Below, one piece after another: positions 7,266 through 15,168 of a DNA stretch of 64,000 nt. The translations under genes and the position numbers were made by a program. Position 1 is the first letter of the stretch; the number at the start of each line of letters is the position of its first letter. The stretch is from Oscillospiraceae bacterium (GTDB lineage Bacteria > Bacillota > Clostridia > Oscillospirales > Ruminococcaceae), in contig JAHZAU010000002.1 of assembly GCA_019423755.1 (NCBI GenBank), forward strand, positions 128,657-192,656, read 5' to 3'. Under the pieces are notes generated by a model, which was not told the origin of the DNA, searched no databases, and worked only from the letters and a program-made list of their open reading frames with translations.

Positions 7266-7727
7266 TTACAGCTCGTATTTCATCTTTTCCGGGGTCCAGC
7301 CGGCCAGGATGGGCTGCATGCGGGCAGCGTATTCCTTGGCCTTGGGGAGGCTGTGGTCCAGGTAGTTGCCGCACTCGATGCGGCTGCTGCCGGGGATCTC
7401 CCCCTCATAGGCCGCGATGAAGGCCATGGTGTCCTGCAGCAGGGAGATGGTCTCCTGGGCGGAGACGCTGTCCCGGGTGATGAAGTAGAACCCGGTGCGG
7501 CAGCCCATGGGGCCCACGTAGATAATCTGGTCAGAATAGGCCGAGTTGCGCACATAGGTGGCAAACAGATGCTCGAAGGTGTGCAGGCCGTCGTTTTCCA
7601 GGTAGGGACCTACGTTGGGGGTGACCATCCGCAGGTCGTAGGTGACGGCGTCGCCGTCCACCCGGGACAGGTACAGTCCCGGGGTCAGTTTATCGTGATT
7701 GACACAGAAGCTTTCGATCCGTTTCAT
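7266..7727 (-). CDS. luxS: S-ribosylhomocysteine lyase (autoinducer-2 synthase)
   Basis: A 153-residue cytosolic enzyme that cleaves S-ribosylhomocysteine to homocysteine and DPD, the precursor of autoinducer-2. Metal ligands H49 and H53 (HTFEH), C119 (ECGNYLDH), catalytic E52 and the catalytic Cys C76 (MGCRTGFY) are all present. ATG 7725-7727 follows AGGAGG; a start 12 codons upstream is not supported. It begins 8 bases after the stop of mtnN, so the two steps that detoxify S-adenosylhomocysteine are co-transcribed. Confidence 0.97.
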   Translation of the reverse strand: MKRIESFCVNHDKLTPGLYLSRVDGDAVTYDLRMVTPNVGPYLENDGLHTFEHLFATYVRNSAYSDQIIYVGPMGCRTGFYFITRDSVSAQETISLLQDTMAFIAAYEGEIPGSSRIECGNYLDHSLPKAKEYAARMQPILAGWTPEKMKYEL

Positions 7728-7735
7728 GGCTCCTC

Positions 7736-8422
7736 CTATCTGGCGGTGCGCAGCATCTGGCAAACGATATCCGCCGAGCGCCGGGCCGCAATCTCTTCAA
7801 ATTCGTCAAAGCTCATGCCGGCGGAATCGTCAGCGGAATCGCTCATGGTGCGGATGACCACAAAGGGCACCTGGGCCGCGGCGCAAACATGGCCGATGGC
7901 GGCGCCTTCCATCTCCACGCACATGGGGTGGAAGCGCTCCACGATGCTCTCCTTCACCTGGCGGGACTCGACAAACTGGTCGCCGGTGGCGATGCGTCCG
8001 GCAAAACAGCAGGAGCTGCCGTGGTCGATGGCCTCAAAGGCCTCCACCGCCTGTTCCACCAGGGCGGGGCTGGCCTCGATCTTCTCCAAGAAGGGCATGT
8101 AATCCCGCAGGAAGCGCATTTCGTAGTCGTGGTACACCAGCTCCCGGGAAACCACCACGTCCAGCACCTTCAGCTGCTCGTGCATCGCCCCAGCGACGCC
8201 GGTGTTCACCACCTGCTCTGCGCCAAAGCGGTCCAGCAGCAGCTGGGTGACGATGGCGGCGTTGACCTTGCCGACGCCGCACTGAGACAGCGCTACCTCC
8301 TGGCCGTAAAGCACGCCCTCCCAGAAGGTAAAGCGTCCCACCTGGACCTCATTTCGTTCCTGCATCTCTTCCCGAAGCAGCGCCACCTCCGAAGGCATGG
8401 CGCCGATAATACCCCATTTCAT
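7736..8422 (-). CDS. mtnN: 5'-methylthioadenosine/S-adenosylhomocysteine nucleosidase
   Basis: A 228-residue nucleosidase removing adenine from methylthioadenosine and S-adenosylhomocysteine. It starts MKWGIIGAMPSEVALL with the catalytic-site E12; VEMEGAA supplies the ribose-binding Glu, and SDSADD carries the catalytic Asp in its SDxAD motif. The product S-ribosylhomocysteine goes to LuxS, encoded just downstream. A GC-rich hairpin without T run (8441-8458) lies between this gene and the small membrane gene upstream, so the four genes from 9073 to 7266 probably share a transcript. Confidence 0.96.
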   Translation of the reverse strand: MKWGIIGAMPSEVALLREEMQERNEVQVGRFTFWEGVLYGQEVALSQCGVGKVNAAIVTQLLLDRFGAEQVVNTGVAGAMHEQLKVLDVVVSRELVYHDYEMRFLRDYMPFLEKIEASPALVEQAVEAFEAIDHGSSCCFAGRIATGDQFVESRQVKESIVERFHPMCVEMEGAAIGHVCAAAQVPFVVIRTMSDSADDSAGMSFDEFEEIAARRSADIVCQMLRTAR

Positions 8423-8478
8423 CCGATTCCGTCCTTTCTGGCCGGGAACGCGCCCGGCGATCGTTATTTTTTGCGTTT

Positions 8479-8769
8479 TTAGCCCAAGAAGCGGTCGATC
8501 AGCAGGATCAGCAAGGCCACGCTGACCACCCAGCTCATGACCGCGCTGCGGCGGCGGCCCTGCAAGAACCAGCTGTCGGCACCCTGCGCCGCCGTCAGGG
8601 CCATAAGATAGGTACCCAATACCGTAAGCTTGGCGTCTCCGGGCACAAACAGCGCCAGCGGCACTGCCACCAGGCCCACGCCGTACAGTCCGTAGCTGAG
8701 CACCTTGATCCAGCGGTACCGGCTGTCGCTGTGCTCCAGTTCCTTGCGGATCTGATCCATCAGTCCCAT
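8479..8769 (-). CDS. Small membrane protein of unknown function (96 aa)
   Basis: ATG 8767-8769 follows AAGGAGG. The protein has an amphipathic N-terminus (MGLMDQIRKELEHSDSRYRW) and three or four membrane segments with short loops (VLSYGLYGVGLVAVPLALFV, VLGTYLMALTAAQG, SAVMSWVVSVALLILLIDRF). No family is recognised. It begins 22 bases after the next small membrane gene upstream and lies ahead of mtnN-luxS; the two small proteins may act together. A link to AI-2 is only positional. Confidence 0.75.
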   Translation of the reverse strand: MGLMDQIRKELEHSDSRYRWIKVLSYGLYGVGLVAVPLALFVPGDAKLTVLGTYLMALTAAQGADSWFLQGRRRSAVMSWVVSVALLILLIDRFLG

Positions 8770-8791
8770 GGTTGTTCCTCCTTTTCCCGCA

Positions 8792-9073
8792 CTAGGCCAG
8801 GGCGCGCATGAGCACCGAGACCACTGCGGCCACGCACATGACGATCTCGATCCAGCCGGTGGCCTTCTGCTGTTTGACCACCACCGTGTCCACGCCCACC
8901 GCGCCGATAAAGGCGCAGAGCAGCAGCTCGATGAGCGTTTCCCGCGGGAACCCCGGCCCCAAAGGCATCACCGACACCACCAAGGTCAGGGCGACGAGCA
9001 GGAAAGGCAGCCAGAACAGCCACATCCGACCCCGGTGCTGGGCCATGTTTTGGATAAACCAACGCTTGATCAT
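8792..9073 (-). CDS. Small membrane protein of unknown function (93 aa)
   Basis: The first gene of the 9073-7266 operon. ATG 9071-9073 follows AAAGGGGAAA. Three hydrophobic segments are visible (LFWLPFLLVALTLVVSVMPL, LIELLLCAFIGAVGVDTVVV, IEIVMCVAAVVSVLMRAL) joined by short basic loops. It has no enzyme motif. A TATAAT extended -10 box lies 46 bases upstream. The function is unknown; it could be a partner of the 96-residue protein. Confidence 0.75.
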   Translation of the reverse strand: MIKRWFIQNMAQHRGRMWLFWLPFLLVALTLVVSVMPLGPGFPRETLIELLLCAFIGAVGVDTVVVKQQKATGWIEIVMCVAAVVSVLMRALA

Positions 9074-9118
9074 CGTTGTTTCCCCTTTCTGCGCGGGTGT
9101 TTCCCGCTTATGCCCTTT

Positions 9119-9147
9119 ATTATAACACGGCCCGTCCCCCCTGGGAA
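9119..9147 (-). promoter_or_regulatory. Promoter of the small-membrane-protein/mtnN/luxS operon
   Basis: Minus-strand TATAAT (9119-9124) with the extended TGT preceding it; the -35 (TTCCCA, 17-base spacer) is poor. Confidence 0.5.
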
Positions 9148-9185
9148 GGGGGCAGTTTCCCCGCCGCCGGCGGTCTCCCTTCGGC

Positions 9186-9224
9186 AGAAAAGCACCCGAG
9201 GATTCCCTCCCCGGGTGCTTTTCT
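9186..9224 (-). terminator. Terminator after the flavodoxin-like reductase
   Basis: AGAAAAGCACCCG pairs with CGGGTGCTTTTCT, loop of about a dozen bases. The T-rich arm gives a terminator on the minus strand. Confidence 0.8.
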
Positions 9225-9235
9225 CTCGCCTATGT

Positions 9236-9787
9236 TTAAAGGGAACGCCCCAGCTGGTAGGCCTCCTGCAGCTGCGGTTTTCCTTTGATATCTCCGATGT
9301 TCATATTCCCGCCGGCGTAGACGATGCCGCGGTCGGTCCAGCCCAGATGGTGCAGCAGGGCATGGTAGCTGTGGCGCACCGGCTCAAAGTTTTCCTCGGT
9401 GTCCCCTTCCGCCGCCATAAGCAGGACGCACTCCTTTTTGGGGTTGGCGTAGTTGGGGTCCAGCTCCGCCACGGCAAACAGCCGGTCAAAGGCACATTTC
9501 AGCTGCCCGCTGAAGCCCCAGTAATACATGGGCGAGGCCAATACCACCAGGTCCGCGCCCTGGTATTCCGGGTAGATGCGGTCCATGTCGTCCTTCTGGA
9601 CGCAGGGGCTGGCCGGGTCCTTTCCGCCGGCGCAACAGCCCCGGCAGCCGTGGATATTCATCTGTGCCACCGGAAAGACGGTCACCGCGTGGCCGGCCTC
9701 CCGGGCTCCCTGGGCAAACTGTTCCACCAGCGCCGCAGTATTGCCGCTGGGGCGGGGACTTCCGTTTAAAACCACGATTCGTTTCAT
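9236..9787 (-). CDS. NAD(P)H-dependent FMN reductase / flavodoxin-fold oxidoreductase
   Basis: A 183-residue protein starting MKRIVVLNGSPRPSGNTAALVEQF, the FMN-phosphate loop of the flavodoxin-like reductase family. It also has the Cys-rich CRGCCAGGKDPASPC segment and ASPMYYWGFSGQLKCAFDRL, typical of the iron-sulfur flavoprotein/NADPH-FMN reductase group. ATG 9785-9787 follows GGAG; a GTG three codons earlier is inside the spacer. It would reduce quinones, nitro compounds or disulfides in the cytosol. It is divergent from an HxlR regulator, a common pairing in which the regulator senses reactive electrophiles. Confidence 0.88.
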   Translation of the reverse strand: MKRIVVLNGSPRPSGNTAALVEQFAQGAREAGHAVTVFPVAQMNIHGCRGCCAGGKDPASPCVQKDDMDRIYPEYQGADLVVLASPMYYWGFSGQLKCAFDRLFAVAELDPNYANPKKECVLLMAAEGDTEENFEPVRHSYHALLHHLGWTDRGIVYAGGNMNIGDIKGKPQLQEAYQLGRSL

Positions 9788-9903
9788 AAAAAACACTCCA
9801 TTCTTGGGGGATTCCCCTTGTTTCCTCCATTATATTCTGATATGCTGATAAAAGAAAGTACGCACATTTTTATAAGATACTATCAAAAAGGAAAGTGTTA
9901 TCT

Positions 9904-10248
9904 ATGATCCGTCCGTTTCTGGAAAACGCCAACTTTGAGGACACCGGTTTTTCCTACACCCTTTCCCTCATAAGCGGCAAATACAAGATGGTCATCCTAT
10001 ACTGCCTGATGGAGTTTCAGGTGGTCCGTTACAATCAGTTCAAACGCTACATCAAAACCATCTCCCACAAGACCCTCAGCTGTGCCCTCAAGGAGTTGGA
10101 AGCGGACGGGCTCATCCTCCGCCAGGAATACCCCCAGATTCCGCCCAAGGTGGAGTACCGCCTTTCCCCCCGCGGGGAATCGCTCATGCAGATTCTAGAC
10201 CAGCTTTGCGTCTGGGGCGAGCAGAACCGTCCCGCAAAACCCCTTTGA
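9904..10248 (+). CDS. HxlR family transcriptional regulator
   Basis: A 114-residue winged-helix protein with the HxlR (DUF24) core GKYKMVILYCLMEFQVVRYNQFKRYI and LKELEADGLILRQEYPQIPPKVEYRLSPRGESL. ATG 9904 follows AAAGGAAA; a GTG at 9895 is too close to it. Relatives (HxlR, YodB, CatR) repress neighbouring reductases and respond to aldehydes, quinones or thiol stress, often through a Cys; Cys residues here are in YCLM and near the C-terminus (LCVWG). It shares a 116-bp intergenic region with the FMN reductase and probably controls it. Confidence 0.9.
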   Translation: MIRPFLENANFEDTGFSYTLSLISGKYKMVILYCLMEFQVVRYNQFKRYIKTISHKTLSCALKELEADGLILRQEYPQIPPKVEYRLSPRGESLMQILDQLCVWGEQNRPAKPL

Positions 10249-10335
10249 TGGCTCTCGATGGCGCCTCATGCAGCCCAAACCTGCAAAAATGGCCTGATTG
10301 CAGGAAAAAAACCGCCTTTTTACGGAAAATTTTAT

Positions 10336-10364
10336 TTTACTTGCGGCCCAACATCCGCTATAAT
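10336..10364 (+). promoter_or_regulatory. Promoter of the CofE-like gene
   Basis: TTTACT (10336-10341), 17-base spacer, TATAAT (10359-10364). Confidence 0.7.
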
Positions 10365-10454
10365 AAAAGGTATGAGCCAACCTGGCACACAAAAAGGCCA
10401 GGCTGCACCCAAACAGAAATCTCTTCACACCATACAGGAAAGGTTGATTGACTT

Positions 10455-11645
10455 ATGGAAAGAATGGTTGGTACCGTTTCCCGCGGCATCCGCGCCCCCA
10501 TCATCCGCGAGGGCGACCATCTGGCAGAAATCGTTGTAAAATCCGTGCTGGACGCCAGCGCTTCGGAGGGCTTTGCCTTCCACGACCGCGACGTGGTAGC
10601 CGTTACCGAGGCTGTGGTCGCTCGTGCACAGGGCAACTACGCTCACATTGACGCCATCGCCAAAGACGTCCGCGAAAAGCTGGGCGGCGAGACCATCGGC
10701 GTGCTCTTCCCCATCCTCAGCCGCAACCGCTTCTCGGTCTGCCTCAAGGGCATTGCCCGCGGCGCCAAGAAGATCGTGCTGCAGGTTTCCTACCCCGCTG
10801 ACGAGGTGGGCAACCATCTCATCGACGAGGACCTGCTGGACGAGAAGGGCGTCAACCCCTGGACCGACGTCCTCACCGAGGCCCAGTACCGCGAGCTGTT
10901 CGGCCGGGTGCTGCATCCCTTCACCGGCGTGGATTACCTGGAGTTCTACTCCGACCTGATCCGCGAAAACGGCGCTGAGGTGGAGATCGTCCTCTCCAAC
11001 GACCCCCGCACCATCCTCCAGTACACCGACAAGGTGCTCAACTGCGATATCCACACCCGTGCCCGCACCAAACGCCTGCTGAAAAAAGCCGGCGCCTCTG
11101 TGGTCTGCGGCCTGGACGACATCCTCACCGCTCCGGTGGACGGCTCCGGCTGCAACCCCTCCTACGGCCTGCTGGGCTCCAACAAGTCCACCGAGGAGAC
11201 CGTGAAGCTCTTCCCCCGCGACTGCGACCAGTTCGTAGCAGAAGTCGCCAGCATGCTCCGTGAAAAGACCGGCAAGAACATCGAGGTCATGGTTTACGGC
11301 GACGGCGCCTTCAAAGACCCGGTGGGCAAGATCTGGGAGCTGGCTGACCCGGTGGTTTCCCCGGCCTACACCCCCGGCCTGGAAGGTACCCCCAATGAGG
11401 TCAAGCTCAAATATCTGGCCGACAACGACTTTGCGGACCTGAGCGGCGATGCGCTGAAGGAAGCCATCTCCAACTACATCCGCAACAAGGACGCCGACCT
11501 GAAGGGCCAGATGGCTTCTCAGGGCACCACCCCCCGCCGCCTCACCGACCTGATCGGCTCGCTGTGCGACCTGACCTCCGGCTCCGGCGACAAGGGTACC
11601 CCCATCATCCTCATCCAGGGCTACTTCGACAACTACACCAAGTAA
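10455..11645 (+). CDS. Coenzyme F420-0:L-glutamate ligase-like protein (CofE family)
   Basis: A 396-residue protein of the family in which archaeal CofE adds glutamates to F420-0 using GTP. Recognisable parts are the N-terminal VSRGIRAPIIREGDHLAEIV, DVVAVTEAVVARAQGN, the SDPR-like LSNDPR stretch and the C-terminal GTPIILIQGYF. It is longer than archaeal CofE (about 250 residues) and matches the clostridial form found in organisms that lack the rest of the F420 pathway. Its true substrate is unknown; another gamma-glutamyl ligation, for example on a folate- or flavin-like cofactor, is conceivable. It is a single gene with its own promoter and terminator. Confidence 0.82.
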   Translation: MERMVGTVSRGIRAPIIREGDHLAEIVVKSVLDASASEGFAFHDRDVVAVTEAVVARAQGNYAHIDAIAKDVREKLGGETIGVLFPILSRNRFSVCLKGIARGAKKIVLQVSYPADEVGNHLIDEDLLDEKGVNPWTDVLTEAQYRELFGRVLHPFTGVDYLEFYSDLIRENGAEVEIVLSNDPRTILQYTDKVLNCDIHTRARTKRLLKKAGASVVCGLDDILTAPVDGSGCNPSYGLLGSNKSTEETVKLFPRDCDQFVAEVASMLREKTGKNIEVMVYGDGAFKDPVGKIWELADPVVSPAYTPGLEGTPNEVKLKYLADNDFADLSGDALKEAISNYIRNKDADLKGQMASQGTTPRRLTDLIGSLCDLTSGSGDKGTPIILIQGYFDNYTK

Positions 11646-11663
11646 TCTGCCTTCGGCAGCTCT

Positions 11664-11697
11664 CCCCCGTCCGTTTGGGCGGGGGATTTGCTTTTTT
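11664..11697 (+). terminator. Terminator after the CofE-like gene
   Basis: CCCCCGTCC, loop GTTT, GGGCGGGGG (11664-11685), then ATTTGCTTTTTT. Confidence 0.85.
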
Positions 11698-11763
11698 GTG
11701 CTAAAGCGTGTATCATAGGGAAGGTATTTTGCGCGCCTGCGCCAAAAGGAGAGAGTTTTTGTC

Positions 11764-12507
11764 ATGCTCACCGGTCTTCCCTTATACTGCTACAGCCTGT
11801 TTGCCGTGTTCTGCGCCTATTTTGTCAAGGGGCTTTCCGGCTTTGCCAACACCCTGGTGTTCAGCTCGGTCATGGGCTTTGCCGCCGATACCCACAACAT
11901 CTCCCCCACCGACCTGCTGCTGGGCCTGCCCTCCAACCTGTATCTGGCCTGGCGGGAGCGGCGGTCGGTGCGATGGAAGGAGGTGGCCGTCCTTTCGGCG
12001 CTGGTGCTGGCGGGGATGATCCCCGGGGCGATGCTGCTGAAGGTGGGCAACGACCGGGTGCTCAAGGTGCTGCTGGGCGCGGCGGTGGCGGCGCTGGGCG
12101 TGGAGATGCTGCTGCGCTGCCGGCACACCGGCCCTCTGGCCAAACCTCACCCCCTGGTGCTGTTAGTTATCGGGGTGGGATCGGGGGTGCTTTGCGGGCT
12201 GTTTGGTATCTCGGCCTTCCTGGTGGCCTACATCGCCCGCACCACCGACACCCAAAGCCAGGCCCGGGGCACCATGTGCTGCGTCTTTGCCATCGAAAAT
12301 CTCATGCGCATGACCCTCTACCTTTCCGGCGGCATCCTCACCTGGGAGATCGCCAAAGGGGTGCTGATCTTACTGCCGGCGGTGGCGCTGGGACTGTGGG
12401 CGGGGCTGCGCGCCAGCCGCCGCATCCCCGAAAACCGCGCCAAGCAGACGGTGAGCGCCCTGCTCATCCTCTCCGGCGGCAGCCTCATCCTCACAAACCT
12501 TCTGTAA
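11764..12507 (+). CDS. TSUP (TauE/SafE) family anion exporter
   Basis: A 247-residue integral membrane protein with about eight hydrophobic segments in two similar halves. The halves carry the family signatures GLSGFANTLVFSSVMGF near the N-terminus and GVGSGVLCGLFGISAFLVA in the second half. TSUP members export sulfite, sulfoacetate or other small organic anions. ATG 11764 lies about 8-10 bases after AAAGGAG. It is a single-gene unit convergent with the pdaA-like gene and shares its terminator. The substrate cannot be deduced from context. Confidence 0.88.
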   Translation: MLTGLPLYCYSLFAVFCAYFVKGLSGFANTLVFSSVMGFAADTHNISPTDLLLGLPSNLYLAWRERRSVRWKEVAVLSALVLAGMIPGAMLLKVGNDRVLKVLLGAAVAALGVEMLLRCRHTGPLAKPHPLVLLVIGVGSGVLCGLFGISAFLVAYIARTTDTQSQARGTMCCVFAIENLMRMTLYLSGGILTWEIAKGVLILLPAVALGLWAGLRASRRIPENRAKQTVSALLILSGGSLILTNLL

Positions 12508-12517
12508 GAAAAGAAAA

Positions 12518-12550
12518 AGCCTGCTTCCTAGTTGGGAAGCAGGCTTTTTT
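12518..12550. terminator. Bidirectional terminator between TSUP and pdaA
   Basis: A perfect 11-bp stem AGCCTGCTTCC/GGAAGCAGGCT (12518-12545) with T6 on the plus side and five A before it, so it works for both convergent genes. Confidence 0.92.
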
Positions 12551-12558
12551 GCGCGTTT

Positions 12559-13533
12559 TTACGCCGGATAAGCGACAAATTCATACCCTTCGGCCCGCAG
12601 GCGGTCGATGACCTGCCCTAGGATCTGGGTGTTGGTCTGGGAAACAGCGTGCAGCAGATAGATGGCGCCGGGGTGGGCCTTACTGCAGATGGTCTCCAGA
12701 GCCTGGGCGGGGTCGGGCTGGTCGTCCACCAGCCAATCCCGATAAGCAAAGCTCCAGAATACGCTGCGGTAACCCATCTCCTGCAGCAGCTTCAGGTCCT
12801 GCTCGCAGAATTCCCCCATGGGGAAGCGGAACAGCTGCATGGTGTAGCCGTATTCCTCCTGGATATAGTCGTGCAGGCCGGCCACCTCATCCTTACACTG
12901 GTCCAGCGGGGTGTCGGGGAAGGAGGGGTGGTTGACGCTGTGGTTGCCCACGGTGTGGCCCTCGTCGATCATCCGCTGGATCAGGTCCGGGTTGCTTTCG
13001 GCGTAGGGCATGGTGACAAAGAACACCGCCGGGACCTGCTTTTCCTTGAGGACGTCCAAAATCTGCGCGGTATAGCCGTTTTCGTAGCCCTCGTCGAAGG
13101 TCAGATAGATGGTTCGGTCGTTTTCCCGGATAAAGTCCGCGTCATACTGGCCGTACTTCTCCTGATAGGCGGTGGCGCCGCTGGGACGGTTGTCCCCGTC
13201 CACCGGGCCGCCGGGACCCCAGCCCAGCTTGGTGCCGTCCAGGGCCGACAGGGCCGCCGCATCCACCGAGACGCTTGCCAGGGCGGCCGGTTCCTCCGGC
13301 TGGGACACCGGTTCTTCCTCCGGCTGAGGCTCGTCCGCCGCAAGGGGTTCTTCCGGGGCAGGTTCCGGCTGAGGCGGGGAGACCGGCTCCTCCTCCACCG
13401 GGTCCGGCTGGGCCTCCTGCACCGTCTCGGGCTGGGACGGCGATTCCTCCACCGCGGCGCGGTGGGCGCAGGCTGTGGACAGGCCCAGCAGACAGCCTGC
13501 CAGCAGCAGGGAAAGGATCTGTTTTGGTTTCAT
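12559..13533 (-). CDS. pdaA: Polysaccharide deacetylase, PdaA-like (spore-cortex delta-lactam synthesis)
   Basis: A 324-residue lipoprotein: signal peptide with lipobox LSTAC (Cys 22), a Pro/Glu-rich linker (about 28-85) and a NodB-type deacetylase domain. LTFDEGYENGYTAQILDVLK with the catalytic Asp 147 and the metal-binding H198 and H202 in NHSVNHPSF match PdaA, which removes the acetyl group from muramic acid before muramic delta-lactam forms in the spore cortex. The DEGYENG variant of the usual DDG motif is characteristic of PdaA. ATG 13531-13533 follows AAGGTGGAG. The long acidic linker and lipid anchor are unusual. It implies that this organism sporulates. Confidence 0.88.
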   Translation of the reverse strand: MKPKQILSLLLAGCLLGLSTACAHRAAVEESPSQPETVQEAQPDPVEEEPVSPPQPEPAPEEPLAADEPQPEEEPVSQPEEPAALASVSVDAAALSALDGTKLGWGPGGPVDGDNRPSGATAYQEKYGQYDADFIRENDRTIYLTFDEGYENGYTAQILDVLKEKQVPAVFFVTMPYAESNPDLIQRMIDEGHTVGNHSVNHPSFPDTPLDQCKDEVAGLHDYIQEEYGYTMQLFRFPMGEFCEQDLKLLQEMGYRSVFWSFAYRDWLVDDQPDPAQALETICSKAHPGAIYLLHAVSQTNTQILGQVIDRLRAEGYEFVAYPA

Positions 13534-13712
13534 GGTCTTCTCCACCTTTCTTTTCCGGTTGGTCCCGTTTAGTTTGCCCCGTTGTTTTTCCAAAATACAC
13601 GCCGCCGGGGTCCTTTTCTTTCATTATACTACCCGCGTCATAATCTGCCTAGTCCTGCTCATACTAAAGCGGATGCATTTTGCCTTTCCATTGCAAAAAG
13701 GAGTGAAGTTTC

Positions 13713-14990
13713 ATGAAAGACCGTAGCATCTGTCATCTTTTCGGGCGGGAGATCCTCGATTCCCGCGGCAATCCCACCGTAGAAGCGGTGGTCACCCTCA
13801 GCGACGGCAGCGTGGGGCGGGCTTCGGTGCCCTCCGGGGCCTCCACCGGCCGCCACGAGGCCCACGAACTGCGGGACAGCGACCCGGTCCGTTACGGCGG
13901 CAAGGGGGTGCTGCTGGCGGTACACCACATCAACACCACCATCAACGACGGCCTGCGGGGGATGAGCGCCGGTTCCCCCTGGCTGGTGGACCAGCGGCTG
14001 CGGGAGCTGGATGGCACCAGCGACAAGTCCGCCCTGGGGGCCAACGCCCTGCTGGCGGTGTCCCTGGCCTGCGCCAAGGCGGCAGCCGCCTCCTGCAAAA
14101 TGCCCCTTTACCGCTTTTTGGGCGGCGCCGGGGCCACCCTGCTGCCGCTGCCTATGATGAACATCCTCAACGGCGGGGCCCACGCCGCCAACAACCTGGA
14201 TATCCAGGAATTTATGATCCAGCCTGCCGGAGCCGCAAGCTTTGCCCAGGGGCTGGAATGGTGCTGCCGCATCTACCACCGGCTGGGGAGCCTGCTGGCG
14301 GCCCAGGGGCTTTCCACCGCCGTGGGGGACGAGGGCGGCTACGCCCCCAACCTGACCCACGAGGAGGAAGCCCTGGCGCTGATTTTGGAGGCGGTGCGGC
14401 TGGAGGGCCTGACCCCGGGGCAGGACATCACCCTGGCCCTGGACGCCGCCGCCAGCGGCTGGAAGACCGCCGAGGGCTACCGCCTGCCCAAGCGCCAGCT
14501 GCTCTACTCCACCGCCGAGCTGATCTCCCACTGGGAGGACCTGTGCAGCCGGTACCCCATCACCTCCCTGGAGGACCCGCTGGGCGAAGACGACTGGCAG
14601 GGCTTTGCCCAGCTGACCCACCGCCTGCAGGGCCGGGTGCGGGTAGTGGGAGACGATCTGCTGGTCACCAACACCCAGCGCATCCGTCAGGGCATCTCCA
14701 TGGAAGCCGCCAGCGCGGTGCTGCTCAAGCCCAACCAGGCGGGCACCCTCACCGAGGCCATGGAGGCCGCCGCCCTGGCCCAGAAGGCCGGCTGGGGGAC
14801 CATCCTCTCCCACCGCAGCGGCGAGACCGAAGACGCCGCCATCGCCGACCTGGCGGTGGCGCTGCAGGCCGGACAGATCAAGGCCGGGGCCCCCTGCCGC
14901 GGCGAGCGCACCGCCAAATACAACCAGCTGCTGCGCATCGAGGAAGCCCTGGGGCCTTCCGCCCGCTTCGGTCTGCCCGCCGCCTTCTAA
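13713..14990 (+). CDS. eno: Enolase
   Basis: A 425-residue enolase converting 2-phosphoglycerate to phosphoenolpyruvate. Conserved parts are DSRGNPTVE, GASTGRHEAHELRD, NGGAHAANNLDIQEFMI, GDEGGYAP, the three Mg ligands (Asp in LALDAAAS, Glu in SLEDP, Asp in VGDDL), LKPNQAGT with the catalytic Lys, SHRSGETED and IKAGAPCRGERTAKYNQLLRIEE. All catalytic residues are retained. It is a monocistron with AAGGAGTG before ATG, away from the pgk-tpiA-gpmI operon at 42-47 kb. Some substitutions (SGW in the region after the Mg Asp, GER for SER near the end) are unusual but outside the catalytic set. Confidence 0.96.
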   Translation: MKDRSICHLFGREILDSRGNPTVEAVVTLSDGSVGRASVPSGASTGRHEAHELRDSDPVRYGGKGVLLAVHHINTTINDGLRGMSAGSPWLVDQRLRELDGTSDKSALGANALLAVSLACAKAAAASCKMPLYRFLGGAGATLLPLPMMNILNGGAHAANNLDIQEFMIQPAGAASFAQGLEWCCRIYHRLGSLLAAQGLSTAVGDEGGYAPNLTHEEEALALILEAVRLEGLTPGQDITLALDAAASGWKTAEGYRLPKRQLLYSTAELISHWEDLCSRYPITSLEDPLGEDDWQGFAQLTHRLQGRVRVVGDDLLVTNTQRIRQGISMEAASAVLLKPNQAGTLTEAMEAAALAQKAGWGTILSHRSGETEDAAIADLAVALQAGQIKAGAPCRGERTAKYNQLLRIEEALGPSARFGLPAAF

Positions 14991-15018
14991 AAACCGTATC
15001 CTTTCGCGCAACAAAAAA

Positions 15019-15046
15019 CAGCCCGCTTTGCAGCGAGCTGTTTTTT
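15019..15046 (+). terminator. Terminator after eno
   Basis: CAGC-C-CGCT, loop TTGC, AGCG-A-GCTG, then six T. Six A before the stem make it usable on the minus strand too. Confidence 0.8.
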
Positions 15047-15111
15047 GGTATATTAATTTTTCTCTGCGGAGTTTTCCGATCAAATGCTTCCTTGCTTGGA
15101 AAGGAAGGGTC

Positions 15112-15146
15112 GGCCCCTCCGCCTCCGCGCCGGAAGCGGAGGGACC
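15112..15146 (-). other. GC-rich hairpin at the 3' end of hppA
   Basis: Arms 15112-15122 and 15136-15146 (one wobble) lie 22 bases after the hppA stop; no T run follows. It may stabilise the mRNA, with termination at 15013-15040. Confidence 0.5.
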
Positions 15147-15168
15147 TAGGTATGTATGATAAGTAAAA

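Noticed and set aside
10455..11645. Evidence of F420 biosynthesis
   Set aside because: No other F420 gene is present and clostridia commonly carry this family without making F420.
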